Assembly (NCBI RefSeq): GCF_036181745.1
Contig: NZ_CP108080.1
Location: 6,761,501 to 6,825,500, forward strand
Source of the DNA: Streptomyces sp. NBC_00259
GTDB lineage: Bacteria > Actinomycetota > Actinomycetes > Streptomycetales > Streptomycetaceae
DNA: 64,000 nt
Reading direction: 5' to 3'
The position numbers were made by a program, and so were the translations under genes. The notes under the pieces are model-generated. The model made no database searches, was not told the DNA's origin, and worked only from the letters and a program-made list of their open reading frames with translations. Positions 34,646-42,369 of this stretch are shown here, piece after piece (position 1 is the stretch's first letter; every line of letters starts with the position of its first letter).

Positions 34646-34918
34646 ATGAGCGAGAACGCGGGTATCCGCGTCGAGCACGCGGCCTATGCCTTTGCCTGTA
34701 TGCACTGCGGATACGGCTGGGAGCAGGCGTACGAGATCGAGCACCACACGGACGCCGCAGGACACGACTTCATCATTCACAAGACGGACGGGGTACGCGT
34801 GACGTCGCCCTTGTCCGAGCTGACGTGCCTGAACTGTGGCGAGCACAAGGTGCGCATCATGCGGGAGGGGCAGGTCTCGTCCGTGAGCACGAAGCGTTCC
34901 GAGAAGGGACCTCAGTAG
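34646..34918 (+). CDS. small double-CxxC zinc-ribbon protein
   Basis: This 90-residue cytosolic protein has two CxxC knuckles, CMHCGYGWEQ near residue 18 and CLNCGEHKVR near 61, spaced as a zinc ribbon. A lysine/serine-rich tail follows. An AGGAG site lies about 8 bases upstream. Short proteins of this type are common in streptomycetes and are of unknown function; nucleic-acid binding or a structural zinc role is possible. It is transcribed alone, with a strong hairpin downstream. Confidence 0.8.
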   Translation: MSENAGIRVEHAAYAFACMHCGYGWEQAYEIEHHTDAAGHDFIIHKTDGVRVTSPLSELTCLNCGEHKVRIMREGQVSSVSTKRSEKGPQ

Positions 34919-34993
34919 CCGTTTCTCCGACGGCCGACCGGATCGGGGCGGTTCCCAGGGCCAGGGGTCCCGCACACGCTTCGGTGGGACCGC

Positions 34994-35041
34994 GAAGGCG
35001 CCCCCGCGCACGGCCGCAGAGCCGGTGGGCGGGGGCGCTTC
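34994..35041. terminator. bidirectional hairpin terminator
   Basis: GAAGGCGCCCCCGC (34994-35007) pairs with GCGGGGGCGCTTC (35029-35041) with one bulged G. It lies between the convergent zinc-ribbon and serine-hydrolase genes. Confidence 0.75.
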
Positions 35042-35088
35042 GGCGTGACCGGCCTCCTGTCACGGACGACCCGTCAGGACAGGGCCGC

Positions 35089-36300
35089 TCAGTGGCGGAC
35101 CACCTGAGGAGCGATGTCCTCGGTGAACCCCTCCGCGTCGGAGGGCGCGAACTTGTCGGCCTTGGCGACGGTGGTGCCGCAGAAAGCGGCCTCCAGTGTG
35201 CCCCCGAGAACGGTGTTCACGGTTCCATTGTTGGAGGTGTTCGCCATGGACGTCATGCTGCGCTTGCCGTCGGCCGTGGTGAAGGCGTACGTGTAGTAGC
35301 CCTGGACGGTGCCTGTGTGGCCGTACACCGTCACGCCGCACGAGAGCTTGCGGCCGCGCAGGCCGAGTCCGTAGGACTGGGTGCCGTCCGAGTTGACCGG
35401 AACCATGCTCATCATCTGCTGCAGCTGCGCCTGGGGGACGAGCTTGCCGGAGACGAGGGAGGAGAAGAAGCGGTTGAGGTCGGCCGCGTTGGAGATGACC
35501 GCTCCGGCCGACTGTCCCCAGGAGACGGTCTGTTCGGTGGAGTCGACCAGCGGCAGCGTGGTGTCGTCCTGGCGCAGGTAGCCACGTGCGTGGGAATCGG
35601 AGATGGCGGTCCCCGGGTGCACGTAGGAGGTGTTCCTGAGCTTCAGCGGCTCGAAGACGCGCTGCTGGTAGTGGGTGGCCATCGGCACACCGGTGAGGTG
35701 CTCGATGAGCCGGCCCAGCACGACGAAGTTGGTGTTGGAGTAGCTGTGGGCGGCTCCCGGTTCGTTGTTCACCTTGTGGGCCGTCGACAGGTCGATCAGC
35801 TCCTGGTAGGTGAACACCTTGTTCCGCACCGACTCGAAGCCCGGAACGGTGTAGTAGAACATGTCGTTGGTGTAGTCCCACAGACCGCTGCGGTGGCTGA
35901 GCAGGTGCCGCACGGTGATGCGGTCGTCCGGCAGCGGCTTCGGGAGGTAGGTGTTCGCCGAGGCGTCGAGGTCGAGACGTCCCTCGGCCGCCAGCTGCAT
36001 GAGCACCACCGTGGTGAAGCTCTTGCTGACACTGCCGACCCGGAACCGGCGGTCGGCGTCCATCGCGGCGTGAGTGGCGGTGTCGGCCTGTCCCCTCGAG
36101 ATGCGGTAGCTCGAGGTGCCCGAGTCGATGCGGGTGAGGGCGCCGGGCGCCCCGTTGGCCATGGCCTGCTTCTGCACGTTGAGGACGGCGGTGACGGAGG
36201 GGTTGGGCAGGGGGGAGGTGGCTGCGCCGGCCGGAGAGGCGACCAGGGTGGCCGTCACGGCGGAGCCTGCGAGCACGATGCTCACGTTCTTGATGCGCAT
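35089..36300 (-). CDS. secreted serine hydrolase (class C beta-lactamase / DD-carboxypeptidase fold)
   Basis: The protein has 403 residues with a Sec signal peptide (MRIKNVSIVLAGSAVTATLVASPAGA). Catalytic motifs: SVSK near residue 90 (Ser nucleophile, Lys), YSN near 188 and HTG near 330, the S-x-x-K, Y-x-N and K/H-T-G triad of this superfamily. Members are R61-like DD-carboxypeptidases, esterases or D-aminopeptidases; the HTG variant favours a carboxypeptidase/esterase over a beta-lactamase. The start at 36300 lies at the conserved N terminus. A dyad 167 bases upstream (36467-36491) may be regulatory. No operon partner. Confidence 0.9.
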   Translation of the reverse strand: MRIKNVSIVLAGSAVTATLVASPAGAATSPLPNPSVTAVLNVQKQAMANGAPGALTRIDSGTSSYRISRGQADTATHAAMDADRRFRVGSVSKSFTTVVLMQLAAEGRLDLDASANTYLPKPLPDDRITVRHLLSHRSGLWDYTNDMFYYTVPGFESVRNKVFTYQELIDLSTAHKVNNEPGAAHSYSNTNFVVLGRLIEHLTGVPMATHYQQRVFEPLKLRNTSYVHPGTAISDSHARGYLRQDDTTLPLVDSTEQTVSWGQSAGAVISNAADLNRFFSSLVSGKLVPQAQLQQMMSMVPVNSDGTQSYGLGLRGRKLSCGVTVYGHTGTVQGYYTYAFTTADGKRSMTSMANTSNNGTVNTVLGGTLEAAFCGTTVAKADKFAPSDAEGFTEDIAPQVVRH

Positions 36301-36823
36301 CAGAGTCCTTTGGTACGTGATCAGGTGGGCGCCGCCCGCTCCGATGGAGCCGCCGATGCCCCTCTCCCGCGAAGAGGGCCGGGCAGCCGTCGTGCACCGC
36401 CGTCCCCGCGTTCACGCGGGCACGGGCGATGAGGCGGCGCCGGCTCGGGGACGACGCTGGATGCATCGTAATGGTGTGACACGGTGTTACGGGCAGTGGC
36501 ACTCGCGATGTCATGAGATCGGCCCGACCGGGTCCCGCGCGGCCCGCGCGGAGGTCGGAGCAACGGGGCCGGAGCAGTCTCCACCACCGGTGCCCAGCAG
36601 GCTGTCCGCATATGCCCTGGTTTGCGCGAGTGTGGCGATGGGCAGTATCGGCCCCACTGATGTGCCACTGTTCAGTCACACTGTCTTGGGGTGGCGCGGG
36701 TACCTCGGCGCGGTGCCCGACGGCGTGCGGTGGGCGGGCTGATCCGGCTGATCAGGTGTCACAGATGTCCGCGGCGCCTGGTCATGGGGAGCAGGACAAC
36801 CACTGAGCGACGGGTTCACCACC
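36301..36823. other. 523-base intergenic region between divergent secreted-protein genes
   Basis: No credible gene is seen. Contents: short hairpins at about 36360-36380 (CCTCT/AGAGG) and 36405-36420 (CCCGCG TTCA CGCGGG), an imperfect 25-bp dyad at 36467-36491 (CGTAA...TTACG around TGTGACAC), and AT-enriched sequence near 36640-36690 that probably holds promoter elements for the deacetylase gene. Confidence 0.5.
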
Positions 36824-38197
36824 ATGAGCGTCGGACATTCACGGCACGTCGAAGACCCCGGGACGACTCCGCCGTCGCCAACGGTGCAGATCCCCGCGTC
36901 GGCCCCGAATGCGGCCGTGCCCCGGAGCGGGCGTGGGATCAGCCGACGGGGCGTGCTGGGAGTGGGCCTGGGCGCCGCGGCGGCGATGGGTGTCGCAGGC
37001 TGCGGCATGGGATCGGGTTCCGACTCCGGTAGGGGTGATGTGGGACGGCCGGACGGCAGCGGGGGAGAGGGCGTGGGCGGTGGCACGTCGCCCGGGCCCA
37101 CCACCGAGCCGATACAGCTCATAGGCGACGGTTCGACGGCCGACACCGGAAAGCAGCCGCACCAGCCCGACGCGCCGGTACCGCTCGCGCCCGGTCAGGC
37201 TCCGCCGCAATTCGTGATCTTTTCGTGGGACGGTGCGGGCGAGGTCGGCAACGGCCTCTTCCCGCGGTTCCTGGAACTCGCCAAGAACCATGACGCGGCG
37301 ATGACGTTCTTCCTCTCCGGCCTCTATCTGCTGCCGGAGTCGAAGAAGTCGCTCTACCGGCCGCCGAACAATCCCGTGGGCGCTTCCGACATCGGCTATC
37401 TCACCGACGGGCACGTCAAGGACACGCTCAAGTACGTCCGGCAGGCCTGGCTCGAGGGACATGAGATAGGCACCCACTTCAACGGGCATTTCTGCGGCGG
37501 ATCGGGTTCGGTCGGGAACTGGACGCCCGCGCAGTGGGAGAACGAGATCGACCAGGCTGTGTCCTTCGTCACCCAGTGGAAGACCAACAGCGGCTGGACG
37601 GACCTCGACCCGCTGCCTTTCGACTACGAGAAGGAACTCGTCGGCGGCCGCACCCCCTGCCTGCTCGGCCAGGACAAGCTCCTGCCGACCGCGAAGAAGC
37701 TCGGCTGGCGCTACGACGCCAGCTCGCCCGGCGGCCGCCAGATGTGGCCCGACAAGCGCGGCGGGGTGTGGGACCTGCCGCTGCAGGCGCTCCCCTTCCC
37801 CGGGCACTCCTTCGAGGTGCTCTCGATGGACTACAACATCCTCGCCAACCAGTCGGGGAATTCGACCAAGGGTGTGCCGTCGCGCTATCCGGGCTGGCGG
37901 AAGCAGGCCACCGAGGCCTACGTCAGCGGATTCACGCGGGCGTACGAGTCGAATCGCGCGCCGCTGTTCATCGGCAACCACTTCGAGCAGTGGAACGGCG
38001 GTATCTACATGGACGCCGTCGAGGAGGCCCTGAAGACCATGGCCGGGAAGAAGGACGTACGGCTGGTGTCGTTCCGGCAGTTCTGCGACTGGCTGGACGT
38101 CCAGGACCCGAAGATCCTCACCAAGCTCCGGGCGCTGGAAGTCGGACAGTCCCCGGCAGGAGGCTGGAACACCTTCCTCAAAGCCACCGCAGCCTAG
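36824..38197 (+). CDS. Tat lipoprotein, polysaccharide-deacetylase-like
   Basis: The protein has 457 residues. A Tat motif SRRGVLGVG near residue 40 and a lipobox VAGC near 60 indicate a lipid-anchored exoprotein with a long Gly/Ser/Pro linker to about 115. The NodB-like domain shows FSWDGAGEVGN near 135, in place of the usual T-F-D-D, and the metal-site helix GHEIGTHFNGHF near 208. Such proteins remodel cell-wall or capsule polysaccharide, but the altered first motif leaves activity uncertain. The ribosome site is weak. The stop codon is inside the left arm of a long inverted repeat. Confidence 0.85.
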   Translation: MSVGHSRHVEDPGTTPPSPTVQIPASAPNAAVPRSGRGISRRGVLGVGLGAAAAMGVAGCGMGSGSDSGRGDVGRPDGSGGEGVGGGTSPGPTTEPIQLIGDGSTADTGKQPHQPDAPVPLAPGQAPPQFVIFSWDGAGEVGNGLFPRFLELAKNHDAAMTFFLSGLYLLPESKKSLYRPPNNPVGASDIGYLTDGHVKDTLKYVRQAWLEGHEIGTHFNGHFCGGSGSVGNWTPAQWENEIDQAVSFVTQWKTNSGWTDLDPLPFDYEKELVGGRTPCLLGQDKLLPTAKKLGWRYDASSPGGRQMWPDKRGGVWDLPLQALPFPGHSFEVLSMDYNILANQSGNSTKGVPSRYPGWRKQATEAYVSGFTRAYESNRAPLFIGNHFEQWNGGIYMDAVEEALKTMAGKKDVRLVSFRQFCDWLDVQDPKILTKLRALEVGQSPAGGWNTFLKATAA

Positions 38198-38271
38198 GCC
38201 CTGTCCGATACACCTGAATCGCGTTGTGGGTGAGGAGAACGCGATCCATTGTTCAAGTCCGGACAGGCCTA
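38195..38271. terminator. nested inverted-repeat structure spanning two convergent stop codons
   Basis: Outer arms TAGGCC(C)TGTCCG (38195-38207) and CGGACAGGCCTA (38260-38271) pair with one bulged C; inner arms ATCGCGTT (38218-38225) and AACGCGAT (38238-38245) pair perfectly. The outer arms contain the TAG of the deacetylase gene and the complementary TAG of the minus-strand gene at 38269. It could be a bidirectional terminator or a small mobile-element remnant. Confidence 0.65.
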
Positions 38272-38976
38272 CTGTGGCAGGCACGGCTCAGCGGTCGTTG
38301 GTTTCCTTCGCTCTCCCTCCGGGGTGAAGGTGAAGGATCGGCGGAACGGACCCTCGCCGAAGCGCACCGCGAGAAGCAGCGGTTGGTCGTGCTCTGGCGG
38401 CCACGACTCGGTCCCGGGCTCGCTGCCGTTCCACAGGTGGAAGACCACCATCGGCTGTTTCGGATCCTTGCTGAGGTAGCCGAGCGTCTTTCCGTACAAA
38501 GGATTGTTTCCTCCGAAAAGCACGGAGGGAGCCCCGAACTCCGCTGTGACGTCCGTCCACGTGCGGTCCTCCCTCGCCCACTGCCGGACACGACCTTTGA
38601 GGGCTTCGTACGCCTCGTCCGCGAGAACCCCGTCCGGCTTGAGCCAACCGCGTTGCTGCGCGAACTCCGCGTACACCGACGCCATGCCGTACTCGTAGTT
38701 GTGCCCGGGGATCAAGTCTCGGAAGGCCCCGGTCACGCCGGCAGCAGACCAGAGCCCGACGTCTTCCCAGTCTTGCTGCTGCTGAGTGAACGCCCCGGGC
38801 TGACGTTCAACGAACAGCAGGTGATCAAGCAGGATCCGAAGAGCCAGCTCGCCCCCAAACATCCCGGGTCGGCGGAGCGCGAGGTTGAGCTGGTCAACAA
38901 GGTGAGCGTGTATCTCTTCGGCAGTGGCAAGCGGGTTGGGAAGGGTCACGTGCACAGTCTTCCGCATCAAGTGCAT
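38269..38976 (-). CDS. hypothetical protein, 235 residues
   Basis: I do not recognise this family. The protein (MHLMRKTVHVTLPNPLATA...) is soluble, without signal or membrane segments, and has several Trp/Tyr-rich motifs (LIPGHNYEYGMASVYAEFA near residue 85, PMVVFHLWNGSEP near 175). Codon usage is good but slightly less GC-biased than the neighbours. Alternative starts exist at the internal ATG (residue 4) and a GTG (residue 8). It is convergent with the deacetylase gene and divergent from a small gene at 39054. A cytosolic enzyme or immunity-like protein is possible, with no direct evidence. Confidence 0.6.
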   Translation of the reverse strand: MHLMRKTVHVTLPNPLATAEEIHAHLVDQLNLALRRPGMFGGELALRILLDHLLFVERQPGAFTQQQQDWEDVGLWSAAGVTGAFRDLIPGHNYEYGMASVYAEFAQQRGWLKPDGVLADEAYEALKGRVRQWAREDRTWTDVTAEFGAPSVLFGGNNPLYGKTLGYLSKDPKQPMVVFHLWNGSEPGTESWPPEHDQPLLLAVRFGEGPFRRSFTFTPEGERRKPTTAEPCLPQ

Positions 38977-39053
38977 GATCTCGTAAGGGATGACGTGTTC
39001 TTCGTGGCTAACGTTTAGTCCCGGTGGGGGTGTTTGGTATCGGGGGTGCCGCC

Positions 39054-39266
39054 ATGCGGCTACGGTTGCTCGGCAGGTTCAATGTGAGCGTGGATGATTC
39101 GTTGTGGAGCAGGCTGTCGGTCGAGGCGCGAGCAGAGGTGGACGCTCTGATCGCCGATGGCCGCCACATACAGGCCATCGCAGTGATGCGCGAGTGCCTG
39201 CCACAGCCTGATCTCCGTGAGTGCGTCGACCTGCTGGAGCTCCGTGCCAGTAGCTTGCGGCAGTAG
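39054..39266 (+). CDS. small hypothetical protein with L7/L12-CTD-like helix pattern
   Basis: This ORF has 70 residues from the ATG at 39054 (a GTG at 39024 would add 10). The C-terminal part ADGRHIQAIAVMRECLPQPD followed by LRECVDLLE resembles the helix-turn pattern of ribosomal L7/L12 C-terminal domains, which streptomycetes carry in many small orphan proteins. GGGG upstream may serve as ribosome site. It is divergent from the hypothetical gene at 38269. Function unknown; the coding call is moderate. Confidence 0.5.
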   Translation: MRLRLLGRFNVSVDDSLWSRLSVEARAEVDALIADGRHIQAIAVMRECLPQPDLRECVDLLELRASSLRQ

Positions 39267-39562
39267 GCAGAGACGCGTGATGGCGCCGAGGTCGATCAGG
39301 GGCCGTGTCAGCTCGGGTGGATTCGCGAGTCAGCCGGCGGCGATGAGGTCGATCATCGCGACGTGGATCATGGCTGCGGGGCGGTAGGAGTGGGTACGGT
39401 GCGGGCGGGCGACACGGTGGTCTCGCCCTTCTCGCGGGTGACCTCCACTCGCAAGTCATCCCTGCCCTCTGTGGCGGGATCGGAGGGCCGACTCGTCCCG
39501 GCGCAGGGCATCAAGCCGGTGGTCGCCCGCCGCGAGCTCACACACCGATCCCGCCACGGCGT
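39267..39562. other. gap of about 300 bases with a possible transposase 3' remnant on the minus strand
   Basis: On the minus strand between about 39400 and 39328 one frame reads HSYRPAAMIHVAMIDLIAAG and then stops, which has the look of a transposase C-terminus. The frame is not open further upstream. No inverted-repeat pair or target duplication was found, so this is a weak call. Confidence 0.25.
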
Positions 39563-40192
39563 TCACCGCTGGGGACGCCCTGCGTACCGGGTGAGGCGGC
39601 GGCGTTCGAGGACCGCGGCGAGGGCGTAGGCGCCGCCGCCTGCGACGGCGAGGACCCAGTAGAGGCCGGGGGTGCCGAGGAAGAGCGCCGCGGTGGAGGT
39701 CAGAGCCAGCCAGACGCCGAGGCTGTAGTGGAGCAGGTTGCGACGTGCGGCGCCTTCGGCGAGGTAGAGCAGCCCGACGACGAGGCCGGAGCCGGCGGGC
39801 CAGAGGATGGACTGCAGTTCTGGCATGCCGAGGGCGGACGTCAGGCCGGTGATGGCGAGGAACAGGGCGGTGAAGGCCGCGACCCAGGCGGCGCCGAGCA
39901 GTTTGCCGGTGAGGATGTCCGGCCCGGTGGCCCCGCGCTGGGCGCGCAGGGCGGCGACGGTGGCCTGGGTGATGCCGGTTGCCAGGCCGATTCCGAGGAG
40001 TGTGATGGGCAGCCAGCCGGGCAGGCCGAGGATGGGGTTGTCGCCCTGGGAGACCGCGGCGGCGCCGTGTCCCAGCAGGTAGGCGAGACCGAAGCTGACG
40101 TAGGCATCGCGGTTGTCGACCTCGTTCACGAGACGACTCGGGGTGGTTATGACGCCGGTGGTGACCGGAGCGTCGGGGGCTGCGACGGACAT
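39563..40192 (-). CDS. small integral membrane protein, unknown function
   Basis: The start at 40192 (MSVAAPDAPVTTGV) gives 209 residues with six probable membrane helices; the first begins near residue 40 and the last near 180 (LYWVLAVAGGGAYALAA), ending in an Arg-rich tail. No transporter motif is recognised. A GGAGG-like purine run (GGACTCCCCC on the other strand) precedes the start. It lies downstream of the carotenoid oxygenase gene but is separated from it by two strong hairpins, so it is probably transcribed apart. Role unknown. Confidence 0.72.
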   Translation of the reverse strand: MSVAAPDAPVTTGVITTPSRLVNEVDNRDAYVSFGLAYLLGHGAAAVSQGDNPILGLPGWLPITLLGIGLATGITQATVAALRAQRGATGPDILTGKLLGAAWVAAFTALFLAITGLTSALGMPELQSILWPAGSGLVVGLLYLAEGAARRNLLHYSLGVWLALTSTAALFLGTPGLYWVLAVAGGGAYALAAVLERRRLTRYAGRPQR

Positions 40193-40287
40193 GGGGGAGT
40201 CCTCCGTGGTGGCTTGACGGTGTGAGTGAGGGGTTCGGGAACGGCACGGGCGGCTCTGGCCGGTGTGCGGTACCCGGGCCGCGGCGG

Positions 40288-40370
40288 GGGCGGTGACCCG
40301 ACTCGGCGGGGTCACCGCCCGTCGAACGTGGTGGGCGGGCTCCGGGACCGCGGCCCGGAGCCCGCCCCAC
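40288..40370. terminator. two consecutive perfect or near-perfect hairpins
   Basis: GGGCGGTGACCC (40288-40299) pairs perfectly with GGGTCACCGCCC (40309-40320); GTGGGCGGGCTCCGGG (40331-40346) pairs with CCCGGAGCCCGCCCCAC (40354-40370) with one bulge. They lie after the carotenoid oxygenase stop and mark the end of the P450-to-oxygenase group. Confidence 0.75.
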
Positions 40371-40414
40371 CGACGGTCCTCCCCGGCTGTGCAGCGTGCC
40401 GGGGACGGTGTGGG

Positions 40415-41776
40415 TCAGTCCTCGCTGATGTCCAGGGCGCTGTCCGGGATCCAGGAGCCGTGGATCCCGGCGGTCACGCGGCGGGGCAGGTGGACGGTGG
40501 CGATCCGGTCGAGGCCGGAGGCGTCCAGGACCAGCAGTTGCGAGGCGTCCTGCTTGAGGTCGGAGACGACGGTGAGCAGATACCCGTCGTCCTCGTTGGT
40601 GGCGCCGGCCGCGGGGACGAACACCGCCTCGCTGGGCAGCCGGGCGTCACCGACCTGGTGAATGCGGCGGGCGCCGGTGGTGCGGTCGTACTTGACGACG
40701 CCGTAGCCGCCGAAACCTTCCTGGTCGGGGAAGGATACCGCGTACTGGTAGCGGTTCTCGGCGCCCAGGTAGTCCTCGTTGAGGGTCGGAAACTCCACGG
40801 CGAGGTCGTCGATGATCTGCTCGTCGACGGTGCCGGTCGCGGTGTCGATGACCCACCGGCGCGTGTACGAACGGGTGTTGGGCTCCGTGCCACGCTCGGG
40901 CGCGCCCACCCACCAGTTCCAGGAGAGCTGGAACCCTTCGCGGTCCACGGTGGGGCCTTCCAGGACGATGCGGCCCTGGCCGTCCTCGTAGGCGTTGGCG
41001 ACGTGCAGCATGTTGCCCGGTTCGATGGAGAACCAGCGGACGTGCCCGGCTCCGTCGCCCGTACGGGGCATGACACCGATCCGGGAGGGCTGCTGGTCGC
41101 TCCAGCCGTAGGGGATGCCGGAGTGTTCGGCGGGGTCGAAGGTGACGTTGCCCTCGATGAAGACGACGTGGCGGCGGGTGATGGCGAAGTCGTGCTTGAG
41201 CGAGGCGGTCGCGCCCAGGATCTCGGCGCTGTGGACGATCTCCCCCTTGGCGTCGCAGACGTAGTACGTCAGGAACGGCGGGAAGGGCGAGGAGCCGAAG
41301 AAGTGGAGTTCCCCCGTCACCGGATCCTCCTTGGGGTGCGCCGTCATGGCGGTGCGCAGTCGGCCGTTGAAGTCATGGGCGCCGACCGTCTCCAGGTCCG
41401 GGGTGAGTTCGAAGGGGAAGTTCGCCTCGCACAGCGCGAGCAGCCGCCCGGCGTGCTCGATGACGTGGGTCCCCGCGGTGCTCACCGTCAGGTCCGGGCC
41501 GCGCTCGGTCATGTACGGAGCGCCCTCGAGGGCGGGGGTGTGCACCCAGCGGTTGCGGTACCACTCGGCGCGGCCCTCGCGGAGGCGGATGCCGTGGACC
41601 ATGCCACTGCCCTTGAACCAGTGGGTCGGGGTGACGCCGGGCTTGGGGTTGTGGCTGTTGCGGATCAGACGGCCGGTCAGCTCGGGGGGCAGGGAGCCCT
41701 CGACGGTGAGGCCGGTGGCGGTGATCTCGTCGGCGACGGGGGTGTAGTGGCCGGTCAGATAGGGCTTGCTGCTCAT
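40415..41776 (-). CDS. carotenoid/retinoid cleavage oxygenase family protein
   Basis: The protein has 453 residues, cytosolic. The four Fe(II)-binding histidines of the seven-bladed propeller are recognisable in HPKED (about 146), KHDF (about 194), HVAN (about 258) and HGSW (about 438). N-terminal GSLPPELTGRLIRN and NPKPGVTPTHWFKGSGMVHG are classic for the family. These dioxygenases cleave double bonds in carotenoids, apocarotenoids, stilbenes or lignostilbenes. It is next to P450, exporter, SRPBCC and SnoaL-like genes, suggesting modification of the cleavage product. A TCGTGG hexamer repeat occupies its leader (41794-41822). Confidence 0.92.
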   Translation of the reverse strand: MSSKPYLTGHYTPVADEITATGLTVEGSLPPELTGRLIRNSHNPKPGVTPTHWFKGSGMVHGIRLREGRAEWYRNRWVHTPALEGAPYMTERGPDLTVSTAGTHVIEHAGRLLALCEANFPFELTPDLETVGAHDFNGRLRTAMTAHPKEDPVTGELHFFGSSPFPPFLTYYVCDAKGEIVHSAEILGATASLKHDFAITRRHVVFIEGNVTFDPAEHSGIPYGWSDQQPSRIGVMPRTGDGAGHVRWFSIEPGNMLHVANAYEDGQGRIVLEGPTVDREGFQLSWNWWVGAPERGTEPNTRSYTRRWVIDTATGTVDEQIIDDLAVEFPTLNEDYLGAENRYQYAVSFPDQEGFGGYGVVKYDRTTGARRIHQVGDARLPSEAVFVPAAGATNEDDGYLLTVVSDLKQDASQLLVLDASGLDRIATVHLPRRVTAGIHGSWIPDSALDISED

Positions 41777-41793
41777 GCTCGCGTCCTCGGATT

Positions 41794-41822
41794 TCGTGGT
41801 CGTGGTCGTGGTCGTGGTCGTG
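41794..41822. repeat. hexanucleotide tandem repeat in the carotenoid oxygenase leader
   Basis: TCGTGG is repeated four times plus a partial unit, between the SRPBCC stop and the carotenoid oxygenase start (18 bases before ATG on the minus strand). It could alter spacing of the ribosome site by slippage. Confidence 0.7.
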
Positions 41823-41864
41823 CGTGCTGTGTCGGTGTGTCGGCGTGTGTTGTGGTGTGGAGTG

Positions 41865-42305
41865 TCAGGTCGTCCGCTCGGCGCGTGCCTTGAGGCAGTC
41901 GAGCCAGCTCTCCAGGGAGGCCTTCAGGGCCGCGGCGAGTTCGTCCGTCCCGGCGTCCACGGCATCTCCGCTCCAGGACTCCTCGGTGTGGACGATGACG
42001 TGGTCCCCGGTCTGCTCGAAGGTCCATGCGTGGATGCCGACGATGCCCTCGACGGTCCCGCCCCAGACGATCCGCTGTTCGGCGACGAGTTCGTGGATGG
42101 TGGACGTGATGGTCATCCCGTGGGTGCGCCAGGTGAAGTCGTTGCCGACCGCGGCCGGCCCGCTGAGCCTGGCCTGGTCGATGTCGACGTTCCAGACCGG
42201 CCAGTTGTCGATGCCGGTGTGCAGCGCCCAGACGGTGGCGAGCGGGGCGTCGATGGTCGTCGTCAGGCTGACGACGACGGGGGCGGTGGTGTCGACGGTG
42301 TGCAT
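41865..42305 (-). CDS. SRPBCC (START-like) family protein
   Basis: The 146-residue single domain begins MHTVDTTAPVVVSLTTTIDA, with the helix-grip features IDAPLATVWALHTGIDNWPVWN near residue 18 and a C-terminal helix. These proteins bind hydrophobic ligands or act as polyketide cyclases/aromatases. The spacing to the MFS gene (64 bases) and to the carotenoid oxygenase gene (88 bases) fits one operon. It probably binds or cyclises the pathway's hydrophobic intermediate; no catalytic residues can be assigned. Confidence 0.85.
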   Translation of the reverse strand: MHTVDTTAPVVVSLTTTIDAPLATVWALHTGIDNWPVWNVDIDQARLSGPAAVGNDFTWRTHGMTITSTIHELVAEQRIVWGGTVEGIVGIHAWTFEQTGDHVIVHTEESWSGDAVDAGTDELAAALKASLESWLDCLKARAERTT

Positions 42306-42369
42306 GCGATGTCCTCTTCGGTGGTGGTGGTCGTGGTCGGTCGGGTTGGCTCGGAAGCCGGGTACGGGA

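Noticed and set aside
39267..39562. Complete insertion sequence
   Set aside because: Only about 20 residues resemble a transposase C-terminus; no open transposase frame, terminal repeats or target duplication could be shown.
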